Positions 34,487 through 44,347 of a stretch of DNA of 64,000 nucleotides are shown here, one piece after another. The translations under genes and the position numbers were made by a program. The stretch comes from Actibacterium mucosum KCTC 23349 (GTDB taxonomy: Bacteria > Pseudomonadota > Alphaproteobacteria > Rhodobacterales > Rhodobacteraceae), in the NCBI RefSeq assembly GCF_000647975.1, contig NZ_JFKE01000004.1, positions 248,001-312,000 of the forward strand, written 5' to 3'. Under the pieces are notes generated by a model. That model did not search any database. It saw only the letters and a program-made list of their open reading frames with translations, and had not been told where the DNA came from. How positions within the stretch are numbered: the stretch's first letter is position 1; the number at the start of each line of letters is the position of its first letter.

Positions 34487-34993
34487 CTAGAACGGAATGT
34501 GAAAGGTCAGAATCAGCCCGGCGATGGCCGACAGGATGCAGATGACCACCCAATAGCCGATCGACGGCGCGTGCCAGTGCCGGTCGCGAATGCCGCGCCC
34601 GCTTGGGGCATCGCAGATCTCGTCGGGCAGACACAACGTGTCGCGCTCCATCTCGGCCAGATAGGTCACCAGCCGGTTGATATCGCGCTGAATGAAATAG
34701 AACCGCAGCGCGCCGCCGAAATTGAACAGCAGCGGCAGGAAATAGATCGCCTGAATCTGAACCGTGTTCAGCATGAAGGTCATGGTGAACGTGTCGCGAT
34801 AGACGCTCATCCAGCCAAAGAAGGCGAAGGTGGCGATGATCGAGTGACGCACCCAGTGCTCGCGCTCTTTCTGCAACTCGGTGACCCGGTCGGCATACAG
34901 GCGATACTGCGTGACGGCAAAGTGAAAGTCGCGCTCGGTCAGCGCGGATTGCCGGGTCAACCGGGCCGGTGAAATGTCCTGCGGCAAGCTCAT
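34487..34993 (-). CDS. Membrane protein of unknown function in the urease operon
   Basis: A 168-residue protein with three hydrophobic stretches (SIIATFAFFGWMSVY, IYFLPLLFNFGGALRFYF, GYWVVICILSAIAGLILTF) and an Arg/Glu-rich N-terminal helix. No UreI, Yut or nickel-permease motif is visible. It lies between ureA (70 bp) and ureB (40 bp) in the same direction, so it is probably cotranscribed; a role in urea or ammonia handling is only a guess. The ribosome site is weak. Confidence 0.7.
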   Translation of the reverse strand: MSLPQDISPARLTRQSALTERDFHFAVTQYRLYADRVTELQKEREHWVRHSIIATFAFFGWMSVYRDTFTMTFMLNTVQIQAIYFLPLLFNFGGALRFYFIQRDINRLVTYLAEMERDTLCLPDEICDAPSGRGIRDRHWHAPSIGYWVVICILSAIAGLILTFHIPF

Positions 34994-35063
34994 GCACGGT
35001 TTCTACCGCAACAACCTGCTGACATCCCACAAAATTTTCGGTGACCTGTTGAAACATTTCGCC

Positions 35064-35366
35064 TTACCGGATCGGATGGTGAACGGTTACCAGCTTGGTA
35101 CCATCAGGAAACGTTGCCTCGACCTGCACGTCATGGATCATCTCGGCGATGCCCGGCATACACTGATCGGCAGTCACCACATGGGCGCCGGCCTCCATCA
35201 GATCGGCGACCGAGCGACCGTCGCGTGCGCCTTCGACCACGTAATCGGTGATCAGGGCGATGGCTTCGGGGTGATTCAGCTTCACGCCACGCTCCAGCCG
35301 TCCCCGCGCCACTATGGCGGCCAGGCTGACCAGCAATTTGTCTTTTTCGCGTGGGGTCAGGTTCAT
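35064..35366 (-). CDS. ureA: Urease subunit gamma UreA
   Basis: A 100-residue gamma subunit: [41 protein letters not shown] and [28 protein letters not shown] precedes the ATG. It follows ureD by 10 bp. Confidence 0.99.
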   Translation of the reverse strand: MNLTPREKDKLLVSLAAIVARGRLERGVKLNHPEAIALITDYVVEGARDGRSVADLMEAGAHVVTADQCMPGIAEMIHDVQVEATFPDGTKLVTVHHPIR

Positions 35367-35376
35367 GGGTCTTCCT

Positions 35377-36207
35377 TCAAATCTGCCAGACGCGGGGCAA
35401 GGGGCCGCCGCGCAGGGTTTCGATGGCGCGCGCAAGGGCGTGGCGCAATGGGGCAGGATCGACGGCCATCAGCCGGGCAATACACTTGCCGTCCCACGCC
35501 GAAGCGGCCGCATGCACATCCGGTGTGTTTGCAAAAGCTGCCCGCAACGGTCCCAGCGCATCCTCTGCTCCCGGCGCGATCAGTGCGATCGTGGACAAGG
35601 CACGTGCACCTTTCAGCCCGGCAGTGGCATTGGGTTCGGCAAGGGTTGTGGCATCGATCCGAAAGGGTTCGATCAGGGCGGGAATGCCGGCGCGTGTGAC
35701 GACCCGACGGTCCAGTAATTGCGCAGTATGCAGCGTTTCACCCATGGCGACCCGTCCCAGAACGACGGTTTCGCACATCAAAAGGCGCGCGTCCCCTGCC
35801 ATATCGATCCGCGTTTCACGGCGCAGGTTCGAATGTTCAAAGAGGATCGTTTCCTGCGGCAGCCAATCCAGCGCGCCCTCTTGCCCAATGGTCAGATGCA
35901 CCGATAGCGCGGCGTGATTGCCGACGCTGGCATAGGCACGCTCGGCCGTCTGCGTGGTCGCGGTTGCTTTTGCGCCGTCATCCAGCGTGACAGAGAAGGC
36001 CATCCGGTCGCCACCGGTCAAGCCACCAGCAGTATTCAGAAAAACAACCTCGGGACTTTTGCTGTGCACCTTGGGCAGCATCGCCTTGGCCGAGCCGGAC
36101 TGATGCAGCTTGTTCAACCGCGCGCCACCCGGAGCAGCCCGCAATACAACAGAGGCACGCCCGCGCGTGCGCTGCATGTGCTGAGGATCGGGCACGGTGT
36201 CGAACAT
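35377..36207 (-). CDS. ureD: Urease accessory protein UreD
   Basis: A 276-residue UreD/UreH with [25 protein letters not shown] and [13 protein letters not shown], the conserved family signatures. It is the scaffold that docks UreFG on apo-urease and may channel nickel. It is the first gene of the operon. I chose the ATG at 36207; other in-frame starts exist upstream and the ribosome site is poor, so the exact N-terminus is uncertain. Confidence 0.95.
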   Translation of the reverse strand: MFDTVPDPQHMQRTRGRASVVLRAAPGGARLNKLHQSGSAKAMLPKVHSKSPEVVFLNTAGGLTGGDRMAFSVTLDDGAKATATTQTAERAYASVGNHAALSVHLTIGQEGALDWLPQETILFEHSNLRRETRIDMAGDARLLMCETVVLGRVAMGETLHTAQLLDRRVVTRAGIPALIEPFRIDATTLAEPNATAGLKGARALSTIALIAPGAEDALGPLRAAFANTPDVHAAASAWDGKCIARLMAVDPAPLRHALARAIETLRGGPLPRVWQI

Positions 36208-36296
36208 GGGGCTCAGTCGTATCTCAAAGGCAGTCAGGAGGCAGGTTAACACAACGCTGCACTGCAGCAATGGGGTAATTTCGCACACACACGCCT

Positions 36297-36313
36297 AAAT
36301 GCGCGCCGCATTT
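36297..36313. repeat. Inverted repeat beside the NtrC-like site
   Basis: AAATGCG-CGC-CGCATTT, a perfect 7-bp inverted repeat with a 3-base centre, overlaps the left end of the NtrC-like site by one base. No T-tract follows in either direction. It may be a second operator in the ureD-pyrC divergent region. Confidence 0.3.
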
Positions 36314-36329
36314 GCACAATTTGCGTGCA
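36313..36329. promoter_or_regulatory. NtrC-like binding site between ureD and pyrC
   Basis: TGCACAATTTGCGTGCA has the 17-bp geometry of the NtrC site (TGCACC-N5-GGTGCA), keeping TGCAC...GTGCA. It is about 106 bp before the ureD start and 60 bp before pyrC. Urease operons are commonly NtrC-activated on nitrogen limitation, which supports assignment to ureD. Confidence 0.5.
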
Positions 36330-36388
36330 GATCAGAAACCTGACCGCAGAAATGCCACTGGAAAGCCCGCCCCCGATTGTGTAACCGC

Positions 36389-37438
36389 ATGGCCATGACC
36401 CAAAGCCTGACAATCCGCCGCCCCGACGACTGGCACCTGCATCTGCGCGATGGCGCCATGATGCAAGGGGTGCTGCCTGAAACCGCCCGCCACTTCGCGC
36501 GCGCCATTGCGATGCCAAATCTGGTGCCGCCCGTGGTGACCGGGGCTGATGCCGCCGCCTATCGCGACCGTATCCTGGCCGCCCTGCCCGAAGGCATGGT
36601 GTTTGAACCGCAGATGGTTTTGTATTTGACCGAGGATACAGACCCCACCGATGTCGCTGCCGCTCACGCCTCGGGCCTCGTTAAGGCGGTGAAGCTGTAT
36701 CCCGCCGGGGCCACCACGAACTCGGCCTCGGGCGTGCGCGATTTTGACAAGGTGCGCGGCGTGTTGGAAAAGATGGCCGAGATTGGCCTGCCGCTGAGCT
36801 TTCATGGTGAAGTGGTGGACGATGATGTCGACATTTTTGACCGCGAGGCCGTCTTTATCGATCGCATTCTGGACCCGATTTTGCGGGGCGTCTCGGGCCT
36901 GCGTTTGGTCATGGAGCACCTGACGACCCGCCGTGCGGTGGAATACGCGATGGAACAGGACGATGGGTTTGCCACCACGATCACCGCGCACCACCTGGCC
37001 ATTACACGCAACGACATGTTGGCCAAGGGCGGCATCCGGCCAGACTATTACTGTATGCCGGTGGTCAAAACCGCCGACGACCGCGCAGCCCTGCGCGCCG
37101 CTGCAACGTCCGGCGACGCCCGGTTCTTCCTGGGAACGGACAGCGCGCCGCACGCCGTACCCGCCAAGTTCAATGCCGCCGGCAGCGCCGGGTGCTTTAC
37201 TGCAACCAATGCGCTGTCGATCTATGCGCAGGTCTTTGACGATGCTGGCGCATTGGACAAGCTGGAAGGCTTTGCCTCGCTCTATGGTCCGGCCTTTTAT
37301 CGCCTGCCGGTCAACGAAGAGACCGTGACGTTGACCAAAACCGACACGGTCGCTTATCCCGACAAAATCGAAACAGATGCCGGTCCGGTGACGGTGTTTG
37401 ATCCCGGTTTCCCGCTGCATTGGCGTGTAGACGCATAA
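36389..37438 (+). CDS. pyrC: Dihydroorotase (class II, PyrC)
   Basis: A 349-residue zinc amidohydrolase for the third step of pyrimidine synthesis. [10 protein letters not shown] (zinc His pair), [11 protein letters not shown] (carboxylated Lys), [14 protein letters not shown] and GTDSAPH (catalytic Asp) are all present, as in E. coli PyrC. Start choice between two nearby ATGs (36389 or 36395) is open, since neither has a good ribosome site. pyrE follows after 12 bp. Confidence 0.96.
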   Translation: MAMTQSLTIRRPDDWHLHLRDGAMMQGVLPETARHFARAIAMPNLVPPVVTGADAAAYRDRILAALPEGMVFEPQMVLYLTEDTDPTDVAAAHASGLVKAVKLYPAGATTNSASGVRDFDKVRGVLEKMAEIGLPLSFHGEVVDDDVDIFDREAVFIDRILDPILRGVSGLRLVMEHLTTRRAVEYAMEQDDGFATTITAHHLAITRNDMLAKGGIRPDYYCMPVVKTADDRAALRAAATSGDARFFLGTDSAPHAVPAKFNAAGSAGCFTATNALSIYAQVFDDAGALDKLEGFASLYGPAFYRLPVNEETVTLTKTDTVAYPDKIETDAGPVTVFDPGFPLHWRVDA

Positions 37439-37450
37439 AAGAGGCCCCAG

Positions 37451-38140
37451 ATGATCCCAACATCCTTTCCCTCCAAAGAGGAAATCGCCCGCCTGACCGC
37501 CCGCGCCCTGCTGGAGATCGGCGCCGTGGATTTCAACGCGCGCGAGCCATTCACCTATGCCTCGGGCCTGCAGGGACCCACATATGTGGATTGCCGCAAG
37601 ATCATCAGCTTTCCGCGCGTGCGGACCACGTTGCTGGACTTTCTGGCAGTGACCGTCATGCGCGACGCCGGGTTCGAGGCATTCGACAATATCGCCGGTG
37701 GCGAAACCGCGGGTATCCCGTTCGGCGCCTGGGTGGCCGAACGTTTGGCCCTGCCCATGACCTATGTGCGCAAGAAACCCAAGGGCTATGGCCGCAACGC
37801 ACGGATCGAAGGGGCGATGACCGAGGGTCAGCGGGTGCTGTTGGTTGAGGATCTGACTACGGATGGCGGGTCGAAGCTTTCCTTTGTCGACGCCATCCGC
37901 GAAACGGGGGCCGAATGCGGCCACACGGCGGTGATCTTCTACTATGATATCTTCCCTGGCACGGTGGAACGTCTGGCGGAACATGGCGTACAACTGCACA
38001 GCCTTTGCACGTGGTGGGACGTACTGGCCGCGGCCAAGGAATCGCAGACTTTCGATACCGAAACTCTGACCGAGGTCGAGGCGTTTCTGAACGACCCACG
38101 CGCCTGGCAAGAGGCTCGCAAGCCAGCGGAAAACGGCTGA
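37451..38140 (+). CDS. pyrE: Orotate phosphoribosyltransferase
   Basis: A 229-residue OPRTase. [15 protein letters not shown], the flexible loop [17 protein letters not shown] and the PRPP motif [14 protein letters not shown] are diagnostic. It makes OMP from orotate and PRPP, directly after the step catalysed by the preceding pyrC, with which it forms an operon. A terminator follows. Confidence 0.97.
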   Translation: MIPTSFPSKEEIARLTARALLEIGAVDFNAREPFTYASGLQGPTYVDCRKIISFPRVRTTLLDFLAVTVMRDAGFEAFDNIAGGETAGIPFGAWVAERLALPMTYVRKKPKGYGRNARIEGAMTEGQRVLLVEDLTTDGGSKLSFVDAIRETGAECGHTAVIFYYDIFPGTVERLAEHGVQLHSLCTWWDVLAAAKESQTFDTETLTEVEAFLNDPRAWQEARKPAENG

Positions 38141-38189
38141 CGTAACAAAAACACTACAATTTTGCGACGGGCAATATCACCGTCAGACA

Positions 38190-38215
38190 CACCACATCCC
38201 GTGGTGGGTTTTTTT
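38190..38215 (+). terminator. Intrinsic terminator of pyrCE
   Basis: CACCAC/GTGGTG, a 6-bp stem with loop ATCCC, is followed by GG and a run of seven T's, about 50 bp after the pyrE stop. Confidence 0.8.
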
Positions 38216-38332
38216 CACGCCACATGATATGGTGGTTTGGAAATTGCCCACAATCTGTCCACAGAAACATACATTTTGATTTTTGTGATGGGCTTCCTGT
38301 ATTCCAGAACGCCAAGCGCAGGGACAAAAGAC

Positions 38333-39826
38333 GTGAACGAATTATCAGCGATCCGGCAGGGCACCGAGGGCAGTGAAGAAAGCGGCGGCATGCCGCATAA
38401 CATCGAGGCCGAGCAGCAATTGCTGGGCGCGATCCTGACGAACAATGATGTGTATGACAGGATCGCGTCCATCATCAAACCCCACCATTTCTACGAACCC
38501 GTGCACGCGCGCATCTATGAGGTTGCACAGGCGCGGATTCAGAAAAACGCGCTGGCCTCGCCGGTGACGCTGAAGGCGTTTCTTGAGGATGACGAGGGGC
38601 TGAAGGAACTGGGCGGTGCGGCCTATCTGGCGCGTCTGGCGGGGGCGGCGATCTCGGCCTTTGCGGCCAAGGATTACGCCCAGATGATCTATGACTTCGC
38701 GATCCGACGCGAATTGATGTCGCTGGGCAACGAGATCACCGACAAGGCATCGAAGGTCGATGTCGCGTCCGAACCCAAGGAACAGATCGTCGAGGCCGAA
38801 CAGGCGTTGTACAAGTTGGGCGAGCAGGGTCAGGCCTCGAGCGGGTTCCAGTCCTTTTTGCGTGCCGTCACCGACGCGGTGAACGTTGCCAACGCCGCCT
38901 ATCAGCGCGGCGGCGGAATGGCGGGCCTTTCGACCGGTCTGATCGATCTGGACAAGCAATTGGGTGGTCTGCACCCGTCGGACCTGTTGATACTTGCCGG
39001 GCGTCCGTCCATGGGCAAAACCTCGCTGGCCACCAATATCGCCTTTAACGTCGCCAAGGCCTATAAGCGCGGCCAGAAACCCGACGGGTCCGAGGGCGCG
39101 GTGGACGGCGGTGTGGTTGGGTTCTTTTCGTTGGAGATGAGCGCCGAACAGCTGGCGGGCCGCGTGCTGGCCGAGGCGTCGGAAATCAGCTCGCACAAGA
39201 TCCGCCAGGGCGACATGACCGAGGCAGAGTTCCGCCGGTTTGTCGAGGCTGCCAAGACGCTGGAAAGCTGCCCGCTTTTTATCGACGACACACCGGCCCT
39301 TCCGATCAGCCAACTGGCCGCGCGGGCCCGGCGGCTGAAACGTACCCATGGGCTGGACCTGCTGATTGTCGACTATTTGCAGCTGTGCCGGGGCACGGCC
39401 GAGAACCGGGTGAACGAAATCGCCGAGATCTCGATGGGCATGAAGGCCATCGCCAAGGAACTGGACATCCCGGTCATCGCCCTGTCGCAGCTCAGCCGTC
39501 AGGTCGAAAGCCGCGACGATAAGCGCCCACAGCTGTCGGACCTGCGGGAATCGGGCTCGATCGAGCAGGATGCCGACGTTGTGCTGTTCGTTTACCGCGG
39601 CGAATATTACAAAGAACGCGAGAAGCCGGACGAGACGGATGCCGACGCAACGGCCAAGTGGATCGAGGATATGGAGCGCCTGCACGGCAAGGCCGAAGTG
39701 ATTGTCGGCAAGCAGCGCCACGGCCCCATCGGCACGGTCGAGCTGTCGTTCGAGGCGCAGTTCACCCGCTTTGGCAACCTGGCCAAAGCGTGGCAACAGG
39801 GCGGCGATCGCGAGTTTGACGGGTGA
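38333..39826 (+). CDS. dnaB: Replicative DNA helicase DnaB
   Basis: A 497-residue hexameric helicase: N-terminal DnaG-binding domain (PHNIEAEQQLLGAILTNND), linker, and RecA-like motor with Walker A GRPSMGKTS, Walker B LLIVDYLQL and SQLSRQVE / RESGSIEQDAD. I chose the GTG at 38333, which has AGGGA 9 bases upstream and gives family-typical length; the frame stays open upstream with an ATG at 38288. alr follows after 43 bp. Confidence 0.96.
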   Translation: MNELSAIRQGTEGSEESGGMPHNIEAEQQLLGAILTNNDVYDRIASIIKPHHFYEPVHARIYEVAQARIQKNALASPVTLKAFLEDDEGLKELGGAAYLARLAGAAISAFAAKDYAQMIYDFAIRRELMSLGNEITDKASKVDVASEPKEQIVEAEQALYKLGEQGQASSGFQSFLRAVTDAVNVANAAYQRGGGMAGLSTGLIDLDKQLGGLHPSDLLILAGRPSMGKTSLATNIAFNVAKAYKRGQKPDGSEGAVDGGVVGFFSLEMSAEQLAGRVLAEASEISSHKIRQGDMTEAEFRRFVEAAKTLESCPLFIDDTPALPISQLAARARRLKRTHGLDLLIVDYLQLCRGTAENRVNEIAEISMGMKAIAKELDIPVIALSQLSRQVESRDDKRPQLSDLRESGSIEQDADVVLFVYRGEYYKEREKPDETDADATAKWIEDMERLHGKAEVIVGKQRHGPIGTVELSFEAQFTRFGNLAKAWQQGGDREFDG

Positions 39827-39869
39827 TTGAGGGGTTGACCTTGGGCGCCAAGCGCTCGAAACCTTCGGC

Positions 39870-40922
39870 ATGTCGACAGGAACCTTGAACATAGATCTCG
39901 ATGCGCTTGTGGCCAATTGGCAAGCGCTGGACGCCAAATCCGCCCCGACGGTGGAAACCGCTGCGGTGGTCAAAGCCGATGGATATGGCCTTGGCGTGGC
40001 GCCCGTTTCCCGTGCATTGGCCAAGGCCGGGGTGCGCAAATTCTTTGTTGCCGCCGCCGAAGAAGGGGCCGAGTTGCGGCAGGTTCTGGGTCGCGGCCCC
40101 GAAATTTTTGTTTTCAGCGGCCACATGGCCGGCGACACCGACATGATCAGCGATCTGGACCTGATCCCGCTGCTGAACTCGGTCGATCAGCTGACCCGCC
40201 ATTTCGAGGCGTTGGGCACCGCGCCCTTTGGTGTGCAGCTGGACACCGGGATGAACCGGCTGGGGATGGAACCCGCCGAATGGGCCGGGGTGGCCGAACT
40301 GGTGCTGGGCGCCGGGCCGCAGCTTGTGATGAGCCACCTGGCCTGCGCGGATGAACCGGACCACCCTCAAAACATCGCACAGCTTGAGATGTTTCGTGCC
40401 ATGACCGATGGCATCGGTGCGCCCCGCTCGTTGTCGGCGACGGGTGGATTGCTGCTCGGCCCTGAATACCACTTCGATGTCACGCGCCCCGGCGTGGGGC
40501 TCTATGGAGGATTGCCCTTCGACGCAGCGCGCCCTGTTGCGCATATCTCGTTACCGGTGATTCAGTCCCGCGTGGTGGAACCCGGCGAAAGCGTGGGGTA
40601 CGGCGCCAGTTGGGTGGCCGAAGAACAGGCCACCATCGCAACCGTTGCCGGCGGCTATGCCGACGGCCTGCTGCGTTCCATGTCGGGCAAAGGCGCGCTG
40701 TATCACGAGGGCACCGCCTGCCCGATCCGCGGCCGCGTGTCGATGGACATGATCGCCGTCGACATCACCCATCTGGGCGTTGAACCGCGTAGCCTGGACA
40801 TCCTGTGCGCCGAACAGGGTGTTGATGCGCTGGCCGGCTTCGCCGGAACCATCGGGTACGAGATCCTCACCTCGCTTGGCGCCCGCTATCGTCGTCAGCT
40901 ATTGGGCGGAGGTGCCGCATGA
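39870..40922 (+). CDS. alr: Alanine racemase
   Basis: A 350-residue fold-III PLP enzyme supplying D-alanine for peptidoglycan. The PLP lysine lies in [11 protein letters not shown], the second catalytic Tyr in SVGYGASW, and [12 protein letters not shown] is the usual C-terminal signature. Slightly short for the family but with no visible gap. Its stop codon overlaps the mlaE start by ATGA. Confidence 0.96.
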   Translation: MSTGTLNIDLDALVANWQALDAKSAPTVETAAVVKADGYGLGVAPVSRALAKAGVRKFFVAAAEEGAELRQVLGRGPEIFVFSGHMAGDTDMISDLDLIPLLNSVDQLTRHFEALGTAPFGVQLDTGMNRLGMEPAEWAGVAELVLGAGPQLVMSHLACADEPDHPQNIAQLEMFRAMTDGIGAPRSLSATGGLLLGPEYHFDVTRPGVGLYGGLPFDAARPVAHISLPVIQSRVVEPGESVGYGASWVAEEQATIATVAGGYADGLLRSMSGKGALYHEGTACPIRGRVSMDMIAVDITHLGVEPRSLDILCAEQGVDALAGFAGTIGYEILTSLGARYRRQLLGGGAA

Positions 40923-41698
40923 TCACCGGCACGCTGGCCGGGCTGGGCCGGGCAACGCTGGCCTTGCTGGCGGGTCTGGGCGCGGGGGCCATCTTTCTGG
41001 CCCGCACCCTGGCCGCGATGCTGCGCCCCCCGTTTTATGCGCGCGAATTTGGCCACGCCCTGCTGACCATCGGCTATTTCAGCCTGCCGGTAGTGGGGCT
41101 GACCGCCATTTTCACCGGCGCGGCGCTGGCGCTGCAAATCTATGCCGGCGGCAGCCGGTTCGAGGCCGAGGCGGTTGTGCCCTCGATCGTGGCCATCGGC
41201 ATGGCGCGCGAATTGGGCCCGGTTCTGGGCGGGTTGATGGTGGCGGCGCGCGTCGCCAGTTCCATCGCGGCCGAGATCGGCACGATGAAGGTGACCGAGC
41301 AGATTGATGCGCTGGTCACCCTGTCCACCGATCCGATGCGGTACCTGACCGTGCCACGGGTGCTGGCCGCCACGCTCAGCGTGCCGGTTCTGGTGGCTGT
41401 GGGCGACAGTATCGGCATCTTTGGCGGCTATCTGGTGGGCACCGGGCGGCTGGGCTTTAACCATGCGGTGTATTTGCAGAACACGGTGGATTTCCTGGAG
41501 TTCTGGGATGTCGCATCGGGCCTGATCAAAGGCGCGGTCTTTGGCTTTCTGATCGCGCTGACCGGGTGTTTCTACGGCATGAATTCGGGGCGCGGCGCCC
41601 AGGGTGTGGGCCGGGCGACAAAATCGGCGGTTGTGGCGGCTTCGGTCCTGATCCTGGCGGCCAATTACCTGCTGACAGAGGCGTTTTTCTCGGCATGA
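40919..41698 (+). CDS. mlaE: MlaE-type lipid ABC transporter permease
   Basis: A 259-residue MlaE-family permease with five or so membrane segments and the conserved [41 protein letters not shown]. It works with MlaF in phospholipid traffic between the membranes, keeping outer-membrane asymmetry. It is joined by ATGA overlaps to alr upstream and mlaF downstream. MlaD/MlaB partners are not adjacent. Confidence 0.93.
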   Translation: MITGTLAGLGRATLALLAGLGAGAIFLARTLAAMLRPPFYAREFGHALLTIGYFSLPVVGLTAIFTGAALALQIYAGGSRFEAEAVVPSIVAIGMARELGPVLGGLMVAARVASSIAAEIGTMKVTEQIDALVTLSTDPMRYLTVPRVLAATLSVPVLVAVGDSIGIFGGYLVGTGRLGFNHAVYLQNTVDFLEFWDVASGLIKGAVFGFLIALTGCFYGMNSGRGAQGVGRATKSAVVAASVLILAANYLLTEAFFSA

Positions 41699-42441
41699 TC
41701 GAACTGGATAACGTGCACAAGGCCTTTGGCCCCAAGAAGGTGTTGCAGGGCGTAACCCTGCATGTGCCGCAGGGCACGTCGCTGGTGATCATCGGCGGGT
41801 CGGGCACCGGCAAATCGGTCACGCTGAAATGCGTGCTGGGCCTGATCACGCCGGATGCGGGCACCATCCGCGTGGGTGGGCAGCCAGTGGGCGGCACGGA
41901 TCGCGATGCGTTTCTGGCCCGGTTCGGCATGCTGTTTCAGGGCGGCGCGCTGTTTGATTCGATGCCCGTCTGGCAAAACGTCGCCTTTCGGCTGCTGCGC
42001 GGCGCGCTGAAACGTCCGCGTGACGAGGCGCGCGAGATCGCCATCGAAAAACTGCGCCGCGTGGGGCTGAAGCCCGATGTCGCCGACCTGTTTCCGGCCG
42101 AACTCAGTGGCGGCATGCAGAAACGCGTGGGGCTGGCCCGCGCCATCGCCGCCGAGCCCGAGATCATCTTTTTCGACGAACCCACCACGGGTCTGGACCC
42201 GATCATGGCCGGGGTGATCAACGACCTGATACGCGAGATCGTGGTCGAAATGGGCGCCACCGCCATGACCATCACGCACGACATGTCCTCGGTGCGCGCC
42301 ATCGCTGACGATGTGGCGATGCTGCATGACGGGGTGATCAAATGGGCCGGGCCGGTGGCGCAGATGGATGCCTCGGGCGATCCGTACCTGGATCAGTTCA
42401 TCCATGGCCGCGCCGATGGCCCGATCGAGGCTGTGCGCTGA
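41695..42441 (+). CDS. mlaF: MlaF-type ABC transporter ATPase
   Basis: A 248-residue ABC ATPase with Walker A GGSGTGKSVT, signature LSGGMQKRVGLARA, Walker B IIFFDEPTTGLDP and H-loop ITHDM. The Q-K-R variant after the signature is usual in MlaF proteins. It powers the MlaE permease, whose stop codon it overlaps. Confidence 0.94.
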   Translation: MIELDNVHKAFGPKKVLQGVTLHVPQGTSLVIIGGSGTGKSVTLKCVLGLITPDAGTIRVGGQPVGGTDRDAFLARFGMLFQGGALFDSMPVWQNVAFRLLRGALKRPRDEAREIAIEKLRRVGLKPDVADLFPAELSGGMQKRVGLARAIAAEPEIIFFDEPTTGLDPIMAGVINDLIREIVVEMGATAMTITHDMSSVRAIADDVAMLHDGVIKWAGPVAQMDASGDPYLDQFIHGRADGPIEAVR

Positions 42442-42471
42442 GCCCTTCGCAAATCGCCGGACAGCACGTAT

Positions 42472-42918
42472 ATGCGAAGCATGTGGATCAAATACGCCAA
42501 CCTCACCCTTCTCGTCCTGTTCCCCATTGCGTGGTTCGCGCCGCTGATGCGCGCCGGGCTCTTGCCACTTTTCGGGCTGAATGAGATCTCGGTTATGTCC
42601 GGTTTGCAAAGCCTTTGGGGCACCGATGTGATCCTGGCCCTTTTGGTGACCGTTTTTGCCTTGTTTGCCCCCTATCTTAAGACCATCGGCCTGGCGCTGA
42701 TCCATTTCCGCATGGCCTCGCCACGGCTGTTGCCCGCCCTCGGTTGGCTGGGGAAACTCGCGATGGCAGATATCTTTCTGATCGCAATCTACGTGGTTGT
42801 CGTCAAAGGCGTGGGGCTTGCACGGATTGAGGTTGCCTGGGGTCTGTACCTGTTCAGCGCATGTATCCTTGCCTCGCTGGTGCTGTCGATCCTGACGCCG
42901 ATCAAACGCGGCGGCTAA
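42472..42918 (+). CDS. PqiA-like (paraquat-inducible protein A) membrane protein
   Basis: A 148-residue protein with four membrane helices and GTDVILALLVTVFALFAPYLK, ALGWLGKLAMADIFLIA, typical of one PqiA domain. PqiA proteins belong to MCE lipid-transport systems, which fits the mlaEF genes 30 bp upstream. Full-length PqiA has two such domains, so this is a half-size form. Confidence 0.82.
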   Translation: MRSMWIKYANLTLLVLFPIAWFAPLMRAGLLPLFGLNEISVMSGLQSLWGTDVILALLVTVFALFAPYLKTIGLALIHFRMASPRLLPALGWLGKLAMADIFLIAIYVVVVKGVGLARIEVAWGLYLFSACILASLVLSILTPIKRGG

Positions 42919-42961
42919 GGCCCCTTGCGTCGGGCCCCTGTGCGGGGCACTACTTGGCGCC

Positions 42962-44329
42962 ATGGCAAAACAGTCAAACATGTTCACCTGCACGGCCTGC
43001 GGCGCGGTTCACAAGAAATGGGCCGGACGCTGTGATGCCTGCGGCGAGTGGAACTCCATCGTCGAAGAGGCGCCTTTGTCGGCGGGTCCCAAGTCAAAGT
43101 CACTGGGTGCAAGCCGGGGCAAGGCCGTATTGCTGGGCGACCTGTCCACGTCCGAGGCCCCGCCCCCGCGCACCAGCGCCGGCATGGCCGAGCTTGACCG
43201 GGTGCTGGGCGGCGGGCTGGTGCCGGCCTCGGCCATTCTGGTGGGGGGTGACCCAGGCATCGGCAAATCAACGCTGTTGTTGCAGGCGGCCGCGGCCTTT
43301 GCCCGCGCGGGGCTGGACTGCGTCTATATTTCGGGCGAGGAGGCCACCGCCCAGGTGCGCATGCGCGCCCAGCGGCTGAACTTGTCCGACGCGCCGGTCA
43401 AGCTGGCCTCGGAAACCAACCTGCGCGATATCATCACGACGCTGGATGCCGAGCGTCCGGCGCTGGCCATCATTGATTCTGTACAAACCATGTGGGCCGA
43501 CAATGTCGACAGCGCGCCGGGTTCCGTCAGCCAGGTGCGCGCCGCCGCGCATGAGCTGACCACCTTTGCCAAGCGCACCGGCACGGCCGTGGTTCTGGTG
43601 GGCCACGTCACCAAAGAGGGCCAGATCGCCGGCCCCCGCGTGGTGGAACACATGGTCGATACGGTGCTCTATTTCGAAGGCGAGCGCGGCCACCAGTTCC
43701 GCATTCTGCGCGCCGTAAAGAACCGCTTTGGCCCCGCCGACGAGATCGGCGTGTTCGAGATGACGGGCGGCGGATTGTCCGAGGTTTCCAACCCCTCGGC
43801 CCTGTTTTTGACCGACCGCACGCAGCCCGTGCCGGGGGCGGCGGTGTTTTCGGGCATCGAGGGCACGCGCCCGGTGCTGACCGAGATCCAGGCGCTGGTG
43901 GCACCCTCGCCGTTGGGCACGCCCCGGCGCACGGTTGTGGGGCTGGATTCGGGGCGGCTGTCGACCACGCTGGCGGTACTCGAGGCGCGCTGCGGCATCC
44001 CATTTGCGGGTCTGGATGTGTTTTTGAATGTCGCGGGAGGCATGCGCGTTACGGAACCCGCCGCCGATCTCGCCGTGGCCGCGGCGCTTCTCAGCGCGCG
44101 CGAAGATGTTGCCCTGCCCGCCGACACAGTGGTTTTTGGCGAAATCAGCCTATCGGGCGCCATACGTCCGGTCAGCCAGACCGAAAACAGGTTGAAAGAA
44201 GCGCAAAAACTTGGTTTCAACCAAGCCATCGCCCCGAAACGTGGTAAGCCGGGGGGCGAAACAGCGCTGAAGGTTCGGCAGATGGCTGATCTGACGGCGT
44301 TTGTCGGAGAAATTTTCGGGGCGGGATAA
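42962..44329 (+). CDS. radA: DNA repair protein RadA/Sms
   Basis: A 455-residue RadA: zinc finger C10-x2-C13...C24-x2-C27, RecA-like core with Walker A GGDPGIGKST (about 95-104), the RadA motif KNRFG, and a C-terminal Lon-protease-like domain (ADLAVAAALLSAR, GEISLSGAIRPVSQ). It speeds branch migration in recombination repair. cvpA follows after 18 bp. Confidence 0.97.
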   Translation: MAKQSNMFTCTACGAVHKKWAGRCDACGEWNSIVEEAPLSAGPKSKSLGASRGKAVLLGDLSTSEAPPPRTSAGMAELDRVLGGGLVPASAILVGGDPGIGKSTLLLQAAAAFARAGLDCVYISGEEATAQVRMRAQRLNLSDAPVKLASETNLRDIITTLDAERPALAIIDSVQTMWADNVDSAPGSVSQVRAAAHELTTFAKRTGTAVVLVGHVTKEGQIAGPRVVEHMVDTVLYFEGERGHQFRILRAVKNRFGPADEIGVFEMTGGGLSEVSNPSALFLTDRTQPVPGAAVFSGIEGTRPVLTEIQALVAPSPLGTPRRTVVGLDSGRLSTTLAVLEARCGIPFAGLDVFLNVAGGMRVTEPAADLAVAAALLSAREDVALPADTVVFGEISLSGAIRPVSQTENRLKEAQKLGFNQAIAPKRGKPGGETALKVRQMADLTAFVGEIFGAG

Positions 44330-44347
44330 CCCGGGCAGGAGCTTGAA

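Noticed and set aside
36332-38110. 592-codon minus-strand frame opposite pyrC and pyrE
   Set aside because: Both plus-strand genes are complete and well conserved; the frame has no recognisable motif.
38345-40144. 599-codon minus-strand frame opposite dnaB
   Set aside because: Shadow frame of a GC-rich gene, without family signatures.
41665-42993. 442-codon minus-strand frame opposite mlaF and pqiA
   Set aside because: Composition is His/Gln/Arg-rich as expected for antisense frames; the plus-strand genes explain the region.
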